34,167 nucleotides of DNA from JAKIWV01 sp049800095. Its GTDB lineage: Archaea; Thermoplasmatota; Thermoplasmata; Lutacidiplasmatales; UBA184. Shown here in pieces: positions 21,039 to 27,922 of the stretch (positions are counted from its first letter, which is position 1; every line of letters begins with the position of its first letter). Location: the NCBI GenBank assembly GCA_049800095.1, contig JBARJD010000150.1, positions 1 to 34,167 of the forward strand, given 5' to 3'. Below the pieces are notes generated by a model. The model ran no database searches, had not been told where the DNA came from, and worked only from the letters and a program-made list of their open reading frames with translations. The position numbers and the translations under genes were made by a program.

Positions 21039-22784
21039 ATGCTGAGTGCAACGAGATGGCGGAGTGTCCAGTCACGGAGGGGACTGACTCGCTCGACTGT
21101 GGCGCTCGCGGTCGTGGCTATCACCGTCGTAATGCTGTTGCCGTCCGTGTCGACCCAACTGACCGACAAGCTTTCGGTTTCGACAGCCAGTGCGACCCCC
21201 GCGAGCCTGACCGCGCCGTATGTCGCCGGGGCTGCCGCTGCCATACAACAATCGTCCGTGACGCTGACGTCCCCTGGGGCGTTGAATATTTTCCTCGAGG
21301 CGAACGGAGGCCATCGCGGAACGACGCAGTTCTCGTCCGGCACGCTCGCGGTAGCCCGGGACCAGATGGGACACATCTCGGCGGCGATCGCCGCGACACA
21401 GGACAGCTCGGACAGCTACACCACCGCCGACCACTACTACTCGATCGCCGGGGTGGGTGTCAGTGGATTCCAATACTACGGCGAGAAAACTCAGGTCTCA
21501 ACCCCGCCCGTACAACCCTCCACCACGCTGAGGGATACCTTCGTGTTGCGCGAGTCCGCGCTGGTCGTGGTCGTGGCCGCTAGCGGAGGACAGGACAGCA
21601 TCCTGCTGGCCGGCATTCCCGGATTGGCCCTCGACGCGAACGGGACCGGGGGCACCTGGTCCGGAGTGATGGTCGGGCACGCGCACCTCACGGCCGGCAC
21701 CTACACGGTGACCGAGACGTCGACCAACCATGACGCGGGAGGGACGAACCGGGCCGACGCCCTCGGCCTCTTCGCGTTCGCGAACAAGAAGGCGGGCTTC
21801 ATCGATATGCGACTGGCCGCGATCCGCATCGTCGCCACCATCCCCGTGGGCACCGGCCCACAGGGAATGGCCTACGACAGTGCAAAGGGCGAGGTCTTCG
21901 TCTGGAACGCCCTTTCGAGCAACGTGAGCGTGATCGACGACGCAACGAACGAGATTGTGGCCACCATTCCGGTCGGTAGCTCCACCGGGCAGGAGTTTGG
22001 GTACAACGAGGCGCTCGCGTATGACAATGCGAAGGGAGAAATCTTCGTCACGAACGAGGTCTCGAACAATGTGAGCGTGATTTCCGACGCCACGAACAAG
22101 GTCGTCGCGACCATCGCCGTGGGCACGAACCCGGTAGGGGTGGCGTATGACCCCCGGAGCGGCGAGATCTTTGTCGCCGATATGTACTATGCCGGCGGGG
22201 ACTCCGCCGCCGGGAAGGTGAGCGTGATCAACGACACGACCGACAAGGTCGTGGCGAACATCTCGGTGTCGGGAGGGCCCTGGGAGATGGTCTATGATAA
22301 CGCGAAGAACGAACTTTTCCTCGACGTTCGGTACGGCGATGGCGGGCTCGGCAGCTTCGTGGTAATCTCCTGCGCGACGAACACGGTCATAACACCTCAG
22401 CTCCGAGCGGGCGACTATCCGGCGGCGGTCACCTATGACGGCGCCCTCGGGGAGGTGTTCATCGCCAACTCGGGGAACTACCCCGCCGACGCCACGGTGG
22501 ACGTGGTCAACGACACTTCGAACTCCGTCGTCGCCACCGTTTTGCTCGACTTGAGCGCCAAGGGAGCGGCCTACGACAGTGCGACCGAGCAGGTTTTCGT
22601 CGCTGGCGACAGCTCGCCGACCAGCACTCTGTACGTAATCTCCCCCACGACGAACGCGGTGGTCGAGACCCTCGCAGTGGGGAACGATGCCAATTCGGTC
22701 ACCTACGACAGCGGGCAACAGGAGATCTTCATCAGCAATTTTGCTACGGACATGGTGACCGTGGTGTCCGTACCTACGAGCTAA
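21039..22784 (+). CDS. Secreted protein with seven-bladed YVTN-type beta-propeller
   Basis: A 581-residue exported protein. Residues 1-40 are a signal peptide with a twin-basic start and hydrophobic core (VALAVVAITVVMLLPSVS). Residues about 55-255 form a beta-rich domain with no recognised family. From about 263 to the end there are seven repeats of about 45 residues, each built as VVATI-VG-xxP-xxxAYD-xxxGEIFV-xN-xxxxVSVI-DxxTN; the seven repeats make one complete YncE/YVTN propeller. Such proteins are common on the surface of Thermoplasmatota and Methanosarcina-type archaea and probably serve in cell contact or binding. There is no C-terminal TM helix, so it is free or held by its N-terminal helix. 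It is the first gene in the tRNA-Leu island. Confidence 0.85.
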   Translation: MLSATRWRSVQSRRGLTRSTVALAVVAITVVMLLPSVSTQLTDKLSVSTASATPASLTAPYVAGAAAAIQQSSVTLTSPGALNIFLEANGGHRGTTQFSSGTLAVARDQMGHISAAIAATQDSSDSYTTADHYYSIAGVGVSGFQYYGEKTQVSTPPVQPSTTLRDTFVLRESALVVVVAASGGQDSILLAGIPGLALDANGTGGTWSGVMVGHAHLTAGTYTVTETSTNHDAGGTNRADALGLFAFANKKAGFIDMRLAAIRIVATIPVGTGPQGMAYDSAKGEVFVWNALSSNVSVIDDATNEIVATIPVGSSTGQEFGYNEALAYDNAKGEIFVTNEVSNNVSVISDATNKVVATIAVGTNPVGVAYDPRSGEIFVADMYYAGGDSAAGKVSVINDTTDKVVANISVSGGPWEMVYDNAKNELFLDVRYGDGGLGSFVVISCATNTVITPQLRAGDYPAAVTYDGALGEVFIANSGNYPADATVDVVNDTSNSVVATVLLDLSAKGAAYDSATEQVFVAGDSSPTSTLYVISPTTNAVVETLAVGNDANSVTYDSGQQEIFISNFATDMVTVVSVPTS

Positions 22785-22826
22785 GTCGGCTGTTCCGGCT
22801 GGATCGCGGTACAGGGCCCGCACGAA

Positions 22827-22901
22827 CTGCTGTGAACCTGATGAGCGAGTCCTGGCAACCTGAGTAGCGGGCGAAAGCCCCGTAGGCAGTCTGCACGGCA
22901 G
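22827..22901 (+). ncRNA. Candidate structured RNA (multi-branch fold with GNRA hairpin)
   Basis: CTGCTGTG (22827-22834) pairs over all eight bases (one G-T) with CACGGCAG (22894-22901). Inside lies GGGC-GAAA-GCCC (22869-22880), a perfect hairpin with a GNRA tetraloop, and a repeated word AACCTGA (22835-22841 and 22857-22863). No good ORF covers it. The fold could belong to a ribozyme or to the domain I remnant of a group II intron; no reverse transcriptase gene is near. Strand is assumed from the hammerhead-like word order but either strand could be transcribed. Confidence 0.4.
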
Positions 22902-23275
22902 CTCTTCGCTCTCACCTCTTGGGCGTCGCGACGGCCCTTCGACGTTTCTAGGCAGGAAAGGCGTTACCGACTGGCTGGAAACAGGCTCGTTCTCTGATGG
23001 GGGGGTGCATTCAATCCTGAGAACCGATTTCTATAGCCGTGGTTGTGTAATGGGGGAATCTCAACGCGGAGGCCCCGTTCCCTCCATCGCCCTCGGGCAG
23101 GGGAATTGAACTAATCGGTTGGGTCCTCTCCCCGCATTCCGAATATTCGAACCCATCGTCGGTTCAAGTCCCACAGCCCGCACCCGGTGCGGGGCGATCC
23201 ATTCGATTATCGACTCACGTCCCTGCGCCTCGGGCCAGGGTTCGAGGGTGGGCGGACTCTATGCCGACATGAAAC
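22902..23275. other. Non-coding stretch in the island
   Basis: About 370 bases without a supported gene. They include an extra tRNA-end word and a T-arm fragment (listed separately at 23126-23182) and lower-GC patches such as GATTTCTATAG near 23027-23037. The open frame from 23119 reads through these tRNA scraps and is used only for its distal part, the antitoxin. Confidence 0.45.
23126..23182 (+). pseudogene. tRNA-derived scraps
   Basis: CTCTCCCCGCA (23126-23136) repeats the tRNA-Leu acceptor end. Then 23157-23182 reads like the T-arm and acceptor of another tRNA: GTCGG-TTCAAGT-CCCAC (four of five pairs) followed by AGCCCGC and A. No matching 5' acceptor strand (GCGGGCT) is found upstream at a sensible distance, so this is a fragment, not a tRNA gene. 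Confidence 0.4.
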
Positions 23276-23299
23276 CTATTGATCCTATTGCATCAATAG
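23276..23299. promoter_or_regulatory. Palindromic operator candidate for the toxin-antitoxin pair
   Basis: CTATTGAT (23276-23283) and ATCAATAG (23292-23299) form a perfect 8-bp inverted repeat with an 8-base spacer. It is A/T-rich and centred about 41 bases upstream of the chosen antitoxin start at 23329, where an autoregulating antitoxin is expected to bind. Confidence 0.55.
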
Positions 23300-23328
23300 A
23301 AACCTCAATGCTCGCCGCGGAAAATTCC

Positions 23329-23472
23329 ATGACATCCATCACCCTGCCCCTACACGTCCGCAATCGATTGCGCGACTACCAAGTGGGAGGGAAGAGTGCG
23401 CCTCAAGCCATCGAGGACCTCATGGATGAGATCCCCCCGACTACTTTCGTCGTGACGTGCAGCGCGCGCTGA
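23329..23472 (+). CDS. RelB/RHH-like antitoxin candidate
   Basis: A 47-residue protein: MTSITLPLHVRNRLRDYQVGG, then SAPQAIEDLMDEIPP. A short beta strand with alternating residues followed by two helices is the pattern of small ribbon-helix-helix or archaeal VapB/RelB-type antitoxins. Start: the frame is open from 23119, with ATGs at 23269, 23308 and 23329. The first would place the operator palindrome inside the gene; 23329 starts exactly at the strand and is preferred. The toxin gene follows after 62 bases. The small size makes the family call tentative; the partner and operator support it. Confidence 0.6.
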   Translation: MTSITLPLHVRNRLRDYQVGGKSAPQAIEDLMDEIPPTTFVVTCSAR

Positions 23473-23534
23473 TCCTTCCTCGAGAGTCTTTGGAGAGCTT
23501 CCGTCGGAGACACCGGCTTTCGCGGTCTAGCTGA

Positions 23535-23897
23535 ATGTACACCCTGCATTTCGCCGACCCGATTGCCGGGCAGAGCTTCGACCGGCTCCCTCGTCTAGTG
23601 CAGCGTAGGTTCAACCAGGCGTTCGAGTTCCTCGTGCAGCACCCGCGGTCCCTTTCTCCCGAACTGGATGTTCACCAGCTATCGGGCTACCAGAACCTGT
23701 GGACCTTGCGAATATCCCCTGGGCGAGGAGTCTATGCCATCGCCGCAGATGACGTCGTCCTCATCGTCTTTGGGCATCAGACGAGCGTGTACCCCCTACT
23801 GCACGGCCTTCTACTTCCCGAGGGCCGGTGCGTCGCCTGGCCACCGAAGCGGCGGAACGCCGTCCGAACCCAAGACACCCAGAGGGGTACGCTGTGA
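23535..23897 (+). CDS. RelE/ParE-superfamily toxin
   Basis: A 120-residue protein whose first 90 residues follow the RelE fold: YTLHFADPIAGQSFDRLPRLVQRRFNQ (strand and first helix), FLVQHPRSLSPELDVHQLSGY, then the beta sheet LWTLRISPGRGVYAIAADDVVLIVFGHQTSVYPL. RelE-type toxins cut mRNA on the ribosome; the basic residues in helix 1 and the R of the LRISPGRGVY strand, and the H of VFGHQ, are at the positions usually involved. The last 30 residues are a basic, disordered tail not normal for RelE and may be a run-on after loss of the natural stop. Partner of the antitoxin at 23329; together they probably stabilise the island. Confidence 0.78.
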   Translation: MYTLHFADPIAGQSFDRLPRLVQRRFNQAFEFLVQHPRSLSPELDVHQLSGYQNLWTLRISPGRGVYAIAADDVVLIVFGHQTSVYPLLHGLLLPEGRCVAWPPKRRNAVRTQDTQRGTL

Positions 23898-23971
23898 CAA
23901 GGAGCCTTTGGTGAGAGGTTCTCTAAGATGGACGAACTCCCCCCGTTCGACTGCAAAGTCGCCGCCGAGCC

Positions 23972-24724
23972 TCAAGGCAGAACTGAACTACTGCCTTTCG
24001 GCTCGCGGCGAAGCGCTGAGCCTGCGCCGGCTAGCCCGCCCTTGGTCTTCTGCCAAATGGCTTCCCACTGATCCCAGTGCCCTGCGCTAGGAAGATCTCT
24101 TTGCATCGTGATCCTGCGAAGTGGGAGGATTTGGCAGAACTCCGACTCGAAGACAACCTCCAGCTCACCCCGACTGAAAAAATGGATCAGCAGTCCCGCC
24201 TTCGGTCCGGCTAGATAGCGGATCGTCTCAGAGCCGTCTTCGCCGGTTTCAACGACTTCGTTCCGATATTCGTACGCCGATCCGATCGCGTTGACGCGGA
24301 TACAGAAGAGTCCGTCCGGTTCGAGGAGGTGTTGTGCCTTTCGAAGGTTCTGACGGCAGGTGGCTCGGTCTCCATGCTGGAAGACCTGGATGCCGATGAT
24401 GAGTGGGTAGGTAGTCCCGCGGGGAAGCACCGAGAGATCACCCACGTAGAGCCGCTCCGCATGGGCCGGCAGCCGCTCGGAAAGCTGTCGAATCGCGACC
24501 GAAGAGAGATCGACCCCGGTAAGCTCCAGCCCGGCCGTAATCAGCGGTACGAAGTTCCGCCCGTTCCCACAACCGAGATACAATCCCCGACAGATTCCAC
24601 GGTCCCGAGCGGTCGACAGGACATCGGCGATGAATGGTACCGGCTCTTCATCAGAGTAGCGACCGGTCGAGTACTCCTTGTCCCAGACGTCGGCGATCCG
24701 TGGCTCGATCGGGGGATCATCCAT
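23972..24724 (-). CDS. Class I SAM-dependent methyltransferase
   Basis: A 250-residue methyltransferase of the Methyltransf_11/25 type. Seen: the N-terminal helix DVWDKEYSTGRYSDEEPVP, motif I GLYLGCGNGRNFVPL, the acidic end of strand 2 (LTGVDLSS) and a motif-IV-like strand PLIIGIQVFQHG. The sequence W-D-x-x-Y-x-x-G is common in small-molecule or thiol/tellurite-type methyltransferases, but the substrate cannot be told. The last 20 residues are low-complexity. It lies in the tRNA-Leu island, convergent with the toxin gene. The downstream neighbour on the same strand (24816-25415) is separated by 91 bases. Confidence 0.85.
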   Translation of the reverse strand: MDDPPIEPRIADVWDKEYSTGRYSDEEPVPFIADVLSTARDRGICRGLYLGCGNGRNFVPLITAGLELTGVDLSSVAIRQLSERLPAHAERLYVGDLSVLPRGTTYPLIIGIQVFQHGDRATCRQNLRKAQHLLEPDGLFCIRVNAIGSAYEYRNEVVETGEDGSETIRYLAGPKAGLLIHFFSRGELEVVFESEFCQILPLRRITMQRDLPSAGHWDQWEAIWQKTKGGLAGAGSALRREPKGSSSVLP

Positions 24725-24815
24725 GGGTCCGCGTCCGAAGCTCAGGGAGGATGCTGGCCCACTAAAGAGGGAACGGGTTGGGTCGAGGCGAGTCGGAGCG
24801 ATCCGTCTCGGGCGG

Positions 24816-25415
24816 TCAGTCCCAGGGCAGCACGGTGAGTCTTGGCCAACAGGCCGACCATCGTTGGACTTTCTTGTCGTAAATCGCTTTGGTGATCTGT
24901 CGCTTGTTGGGCCGAACGATCAACCCGAACAGATCCTCGAGACCGAACGGCGCGTAGGTCGTGACGTGGCCGTCCGACTCGATCCTCACCCCGAGTGCCG
25001 TCGCGGTGGTCGGCCACGATGCGATTCCGTCCTCGACGGACGAGTACGGTGTGATGGCATACCCGTACTGTTCGGGGTACCAGAAGTGGACCCTCGCTTC
25101 GTTCGCGACATCGAGCTCTGCGGGAACGTCGACGAGCAGCCTACGCGCATCCCGCGCGTGGGATTCCTCCGCCTCACGAGAAAGGTCAGAAGAGTCGAAG
25201 TAGACCAAGTCGTAGTCTTTGATGTTCGTAGCGGGGGCAAACCCGTGCAGTTCGTTCCAGACGGTCTGGGCGATACAGCCGGCACCGAGATACCAGTCCG
25301 GTAGCTGCAACCTCGGAACGCGGGTCAGGATTTCCCAAACCACGCCGTTCCTTCGCAGCATCTCTTCGAGACGGTGTCGCAAGGCACGGTCGTGGTCCGG
25401 GAGATATGCGCGCAC
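24816..25415 (-). CDS. Nucleotidyltransferase-fold protein (NTP_transf_6/DUF925 type)
   Basis: A 199-residue protein matching the COG3575/NTP_transf_6 pattern: LPDWYLGAGCIAQTVWNELHGF, the acidic pair in IKDYDLVYFDSSDLSREAEES, then VANEARVHFWYPEQYG, Y-S-S-V-E-D-G-I-A-S-W, TTATALGVR, and TYAPFGLEDLFGLIVRPN near the end, closing with WPRLTVLPW. The family has the minimal nucleotidyltransferase fold (G-x-G ... D-x-D) and no firm function; a role as antitoxin-like or tRNA-modifying enzyme is speculation. Start ATG 25415 precedes a helix and fits the family. It is the last gene before the degenerate tRNA-Leu end and on the same strand as the methyltransferase. Confidence 0.82.
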   Translation of the reverse strand: MRAYLPDHDRALRHRLEEMLRRNGVVWEILTRVPRLQLPDWYLGAGCIAQTVWNELHGFAPATNIKDYDLVYFDSSDLSREAEESHARDARRLLVDVPAELDVANEARVHFWYPEQYGYAITPYSSVEDGIASWPTTATALGVRIESDGHVTTYAPFGLEDLFGLIVRPNKRQITKAIYDKKVQRWSACWPRLTVLPWD

Positions 25416-25719
25416 GGTGAGTCCCTCCGTCTAGTCGCGCGCCCCCGCATCAGGCTCGCGGTCAGGGGGGCCATCCCGAGCATCTCCGGCTCCGAAACCA
25501 AGGCTTCGGACACACCACCAGGGTTCCAAATCTGACCCTGAGCGGTTTGGAGGTCACTCTCCACTATCTTTGAACCGCCGGCCGGTTCGAGTCGCTCTCC
25601 CCGCCGCCGAACTTCTTGGGGAACCCCGAGATCGTACAATCAGGTCGCAGGATGTCTCCAAAGGGGTGGGTTGTTTATCCATTACTCCACTCTGACCATC
25701 TCCGGCGACTATAGGGTGG
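25416..25719. other. Island right end, non-coding
   Basis: No supported gene. The stretch carries the degenerate tRNA-Leu 3' half at about 25581-25605 (GGTTCGAGTC then CTCTCCCCGC), the 20-base downstream repeat to 25625, and a further 60 bases that align loosely with the sequence after the intact tRNA-Leu. Another T-arm-like word (GGTTCCAAATC near 25520) is seen without a tRNA fold. Confidence 0.6.
25595..25625 (+). repeat. tRNA-Leu 3'-end direct repeat, copy 2 (candidate attR)
   Basis: Same orientation as copy 1 and 30 of 31 bases identical, 4,937 bases away. The preceding bases (GGTTCGAGTC, 25584-25593) still resemble the T-loop of the tRNA but the stem is broken, so this copy is a tRNA fragment, not a gene. 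Confidence 0.8.
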
Positions 25720-26103
25720 ATGCGTATCTCTCACCTACGCCCGGGCAACGAAACAGCGATACTCGCGTCCCCGGAACTCTTTGACGAAGCTCCCAATCCG
25801 GAAGCCGCACGCTCCTACCTTGCTGACGATCGGAACATTTTCCTGTTGCCCCCCGAAGGTTCCAATGTCACCGGTTTTCTTCGAGGAACGGGCCTAGGTC
25901 AACTAACGTCGACAAGAAGGCAGATGTTCCTCTACGAGATCGCCGTCCTGCCTGAGTTTCGCCGCCACGGAATCGCCGGCGAGTTGATCCGGTGGTTGCT
26001 CGACTTTTGCCGTGAGCGGGGTTTCGAGGAGGTCTTCGTGTTTACCGATCCTGCGTACGAGGCCGCGGCAAAGCTCTACCAATCGACCGGATCTGTTACC
26101 TAG
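25720..26103 (+). CDS. GNAT acetyltransferase, AAC(3)-I-like, with premature in-frame TAG
   Basis: A 127-residue GNAT-family N-acetyltransferase, similar in layout to aminoglycoside 3-N-acetyltransferase I. Seen: ISHLRPGNE at the start, a strand VTGFLRGTGL, the acetyl-CoA motif A IAVLPEFRRHGIAGELI (R-x-x-G-x-A), and ERGFEEVFVFTDP. The family normally ends with 'lYxxxGgv...xxxMFvYrL'. Here the frame stops at TAG 26101-26103 after LYQSTGSVT, but the same frame goes on with TPADRMFVYRL and ends at TGA 26137-26139. So a full-length protein of 139 residues would need read-through or a one-base change. Either a recent nonsense mutation (still possibly functional) or a sequencing error. Native substrate unknown; resistance should not be assumed. 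Confidence 0.8.
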   Translation: MRISHLRPGNETAILASPELFDEAPNPEAARSYLADDRNIFLLPPEGSNVTGFLRGTGLGQLTSTRRQMFLYEIAVLPEFRRHGIAGELIRWLLDFCRERGFEEVFVFTDPAYEAAAKLYQSTGSVT

Positions 26104-26227
26104 ACCCCCGCCGATCGGATGTTCGTCTACCGTCTCTGACGGACCGGTGGAAGACCGCTCTGACCGGGACTCCCGGGGCTGATCTGCCGGATAGGAATCC
26201 GCAACGGGCGGTTCGGCTCCCGGGGAT

Positions 26228-27199
26228 TCAACTGACCCTGGAGAGGACGGTGAGCGCCCGGAGCGTGATCATCTTGCTCGGGCGACCGACGGTCTCAAAC
26301 ACGAGCGGGGTTGGTCGATCCTTTGGATGGTCGCGGTAGTATCGCGCCACAGCGCCCTCTACGTCGGGATGGTTCGCGTCGAGGTTCCAGCGCTGGTCCG
26401 ACCGTTGCTTCTTCCGTAAGTGGTCGAGCGCGAAGCGGAGCCGTGGGTCCTGCCCGTAGCCGAGAGCGGTCAGGATATCGAGGCCGACCAGGACGTCGTA
26501 GTAGTAGTGGACCGGCCAATGGAAGCGGTACCACGGCGGATATCGTTCTCCTTGGTGGTGCAGCTCATGGTCGAGATAGTACTCGGCCGCTCGCTCGACG
26601 CAGCCCTGAATGGCCCGGGTCCATTTCGAGTGGGGATAGACGGCGAAGGCACTCAGGCCCTCCCACGAGTCGAGGGTTCGACCGGGGGAGGGGCCACCCC
26701 CAAAAGCCCAGCAGGTCCAACCTCCCTTCGGGTGCGCGGTCTCGACCAGCCAGTCGAGCGCCTTGCGGACACGGGGGTCGTTCCCGTACCCGAACCGAAT
26801 CAGCGCCCGGGCCATGTTGCCGGTGTAGCAGTGGTGACCATTCCCCTTCGAGAAACCGCCCACGCCGCCTCCTTTCAGCGGAGACCGGTCCATCCAGAGC
26901 TCGCACGACGCGCGCACGGCGGGGATCGCGCGAGTGGCGCCGAGGTCCGAGAGCGCGAGCATGTTCCAATTCGTTGAGATGTACTTTGGATGGTAGAGGC
27001 TCTTCTCGCGGACCCACCCGCCGGCCGGGTCGCGACGGGCGAGGATCTCCTCGACCCACCCGGCCGACGGGATCCGGGCCTTCGCGTCCCGGACGTCGGA
27101 GTCGCTCTCGCTTTTTCCAAGCAGCTGGGTCAAGGCGAGATACCGCACCGACGGCTGCCCCGGTTCAAGCAGCCAATCGAGGACTTTCTGGTGTGGCAC
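26228..27199 (-). CDS. Alpha/alpha-toroid (terpenoid cyclase/prenyltransferase-like repeat) protein
   Basis: A 323-residue soluble protein with repeated helix pairs carrying 'G-G-W' turns: DPAGGWVREKS, GGGVGGFSKG, HPKGGWTCWAFGG, and similar. LDWLLEPGQPSVRYLALTQLLG opens the chain. The layout is that of the squalene-hopene cyclase / protein prenyltransferase alpha/alpha barrel, but the cyclase DxDD motif is not seen, so it is not a hopene cyclase. Similar archaeal proteins are often mislabelled 'nitrogen fixation protein NifH'. Function unknown; a role as a lipid-binding or scaffolding toroid is possible. The start is GTG 27199; no other candidate is closer to the conserved start. Upstream 27200-27503 is the intergenic stretch described separately. 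Confidence 0.78.
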   Translation of the reverse strand: MPHQKVLDWLLEPGQPSVRYLALTQLLGKSESDSDVRDAKARIPSAGWVEEILARRDPAGGWVREKSLYHPKYISTNWNMLALSDLGATRAIPAVRASCELWMDRSPLKGGGVGGFSKGNGHHCYTGNMARALIRFGYGNDPRVRKALDWLVETAHPKGGWTCWAFGGGPSPGRTLDSWEGLSAFAVYPHSKWTRAIQGCVERAAEYYLDHELHHQGERYPPWYRFHWPVHYYYDVLVGLDILTALGYGQDPRLRFALDHLRKKQRSDQRWNLDANHPDVEGAVARYYRDHPKDRPTPLVFETVGRPSKMITLRALTVLSRVS

Positions 27200-27503
27200 G
27201 GTGCCGTGGACGGTTCCCGCGCCTCATGAACCCTCCCGCCGCGCCCGGATTTTGGGCTTAACCTCGGCGGTGCATGCGGTTCTCTATCAAGTGTCATGGC
27301 TCTCGTGCAAAGCGGAAACCCCACAGATAGCCTGCATCTCAACCCTCGCTTCGTCGCGGCACTAGCACTGATGGCGCCAAGGATCCGAAGAAGGTGGGGG
27401 GGAGCTCCCTCCCCGTGGCCAACCTGCCAGGAATTCGCGGGCGCGCCTTGACCCGCCGGATTCCCGGCGCGTCTTTATCAAGCGCTCGACGCATTCGCGC
27501 TTC
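27200..27503. other. Intergenic stretch between divergent genes
   Basis: No convincing gene. It contains a G-run hairpin (GGGGGGAG against CTCCCTCCCC, about 27392-27417) and, at its right end, the TATA box of the gene at 27504. A GGTTAAGCC element around 27256-27264 could be the minus-strand promoter, with a leader of about 30 bases. Confidence 0.45.
27473..27480 (+). promoter_or_regulatory. TATA box for the gene at 27504
   Basis: CTTTATCA is centred about 28 bases before GTG 27504, the leaderless spacing seen elsewhere in the window. Confidence 0.5.
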
Positions 27504-27848
27504 GTGTGGTCTGACTCTCCCCTAGAACTGCGCGTCGAGATCTACTCTGACGGGGAGCTTACCGCCGCGCTCTCAGAGAAAATTGGCGCCGTGCTCGCCC
27601 TGCGCTGGCCGGTCGCGTGGGACGTCAACGTCCCGACCCACCCGAGTTTCGAACACCCGGCCGAATGGCAAGCGGTCGTTCCGTTCATCGAGGGAAGCAC
27701 TCCCGAAACGCTGCACCAGAAGATCGTCGCCGATCTTCTCGCCTTGGACCCGAACCATTCGCTCCACTTCCGGACCCGGTGGGACTTCCAACAGTCCCCG
27801 AACCACCAGGAGGTCTACGAGGAACGCTGGAAGCCCAGCGGTCACTGA
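27504..27848 (+). CDS. Small hypothetical protein
   Basis: A 114-residue soluble protein of mixed alpha/beta composition, not recognised. It begins PLELRVEIYSDGELTAALSEKIG, continues with RWPVAWDVNVP, and has a helix TLHQKIVADLLALDPNHSL followed by an aromatic strand FRTRWDF. Hydrophobic positions alternate as in real beta strands, and the third codon bases are strongly G/C, both signs of a true gene. GTG 27504 is backed by the TATA box at -28. It is convergent with the zinc alcohol dehydrogenase gene that ends 75 bases downstream. Confidence 0.6.
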   Translation: MWSDSPLELRVEIYSDGELTAALSEKIGAVLALRWPVAWDVNVPTHPSFEHPAEWQAVVPFIEGSTPETLHQKIVADLLALDPNHSLHFRTRWDFQQSPNHQEVYEERWKPSGH

Positions 27849-27922
27849 CCTCGCTGGGCTCGGGGTCGGGGAGAGGCGACCGGGTGTTCCCTTTGAAACC
27901 TCGACCGCCGCGCCGATGACGT

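Noticed and set aside
22838..22894. Hammerhead ribozyme (CTGATGA ... GAAA core words)
   Set aside because: The core words are present, but the GAAA is the loop of a GC hairpin, stem II and III cannot be formed with it, and no NUH cleavage site is in the right place. Kept only as a general structured-RNA candidate.
23119..23328. Upstream part of the antitoxin frame as coding sequence
   Set aside because: It reads through tRNA scraps and the palindrome, and the residues look random (Arg/Ser/Pro/Gly).
20584..25690. Integrase, transposase or insertion-sequence ends in the tRNA-Leu island
   Set aside because: No tyrosine recombinase motif, DDE enzyme or terminal inverted repeats were found on either strand.
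26101..26103. Pyrrolysine insertion at the TAG
   Set aside because: No pyl gene or typical context is in the window and GNAT enzymes are not known pyrrolysine proteins; a nonsense mutation is simpler.
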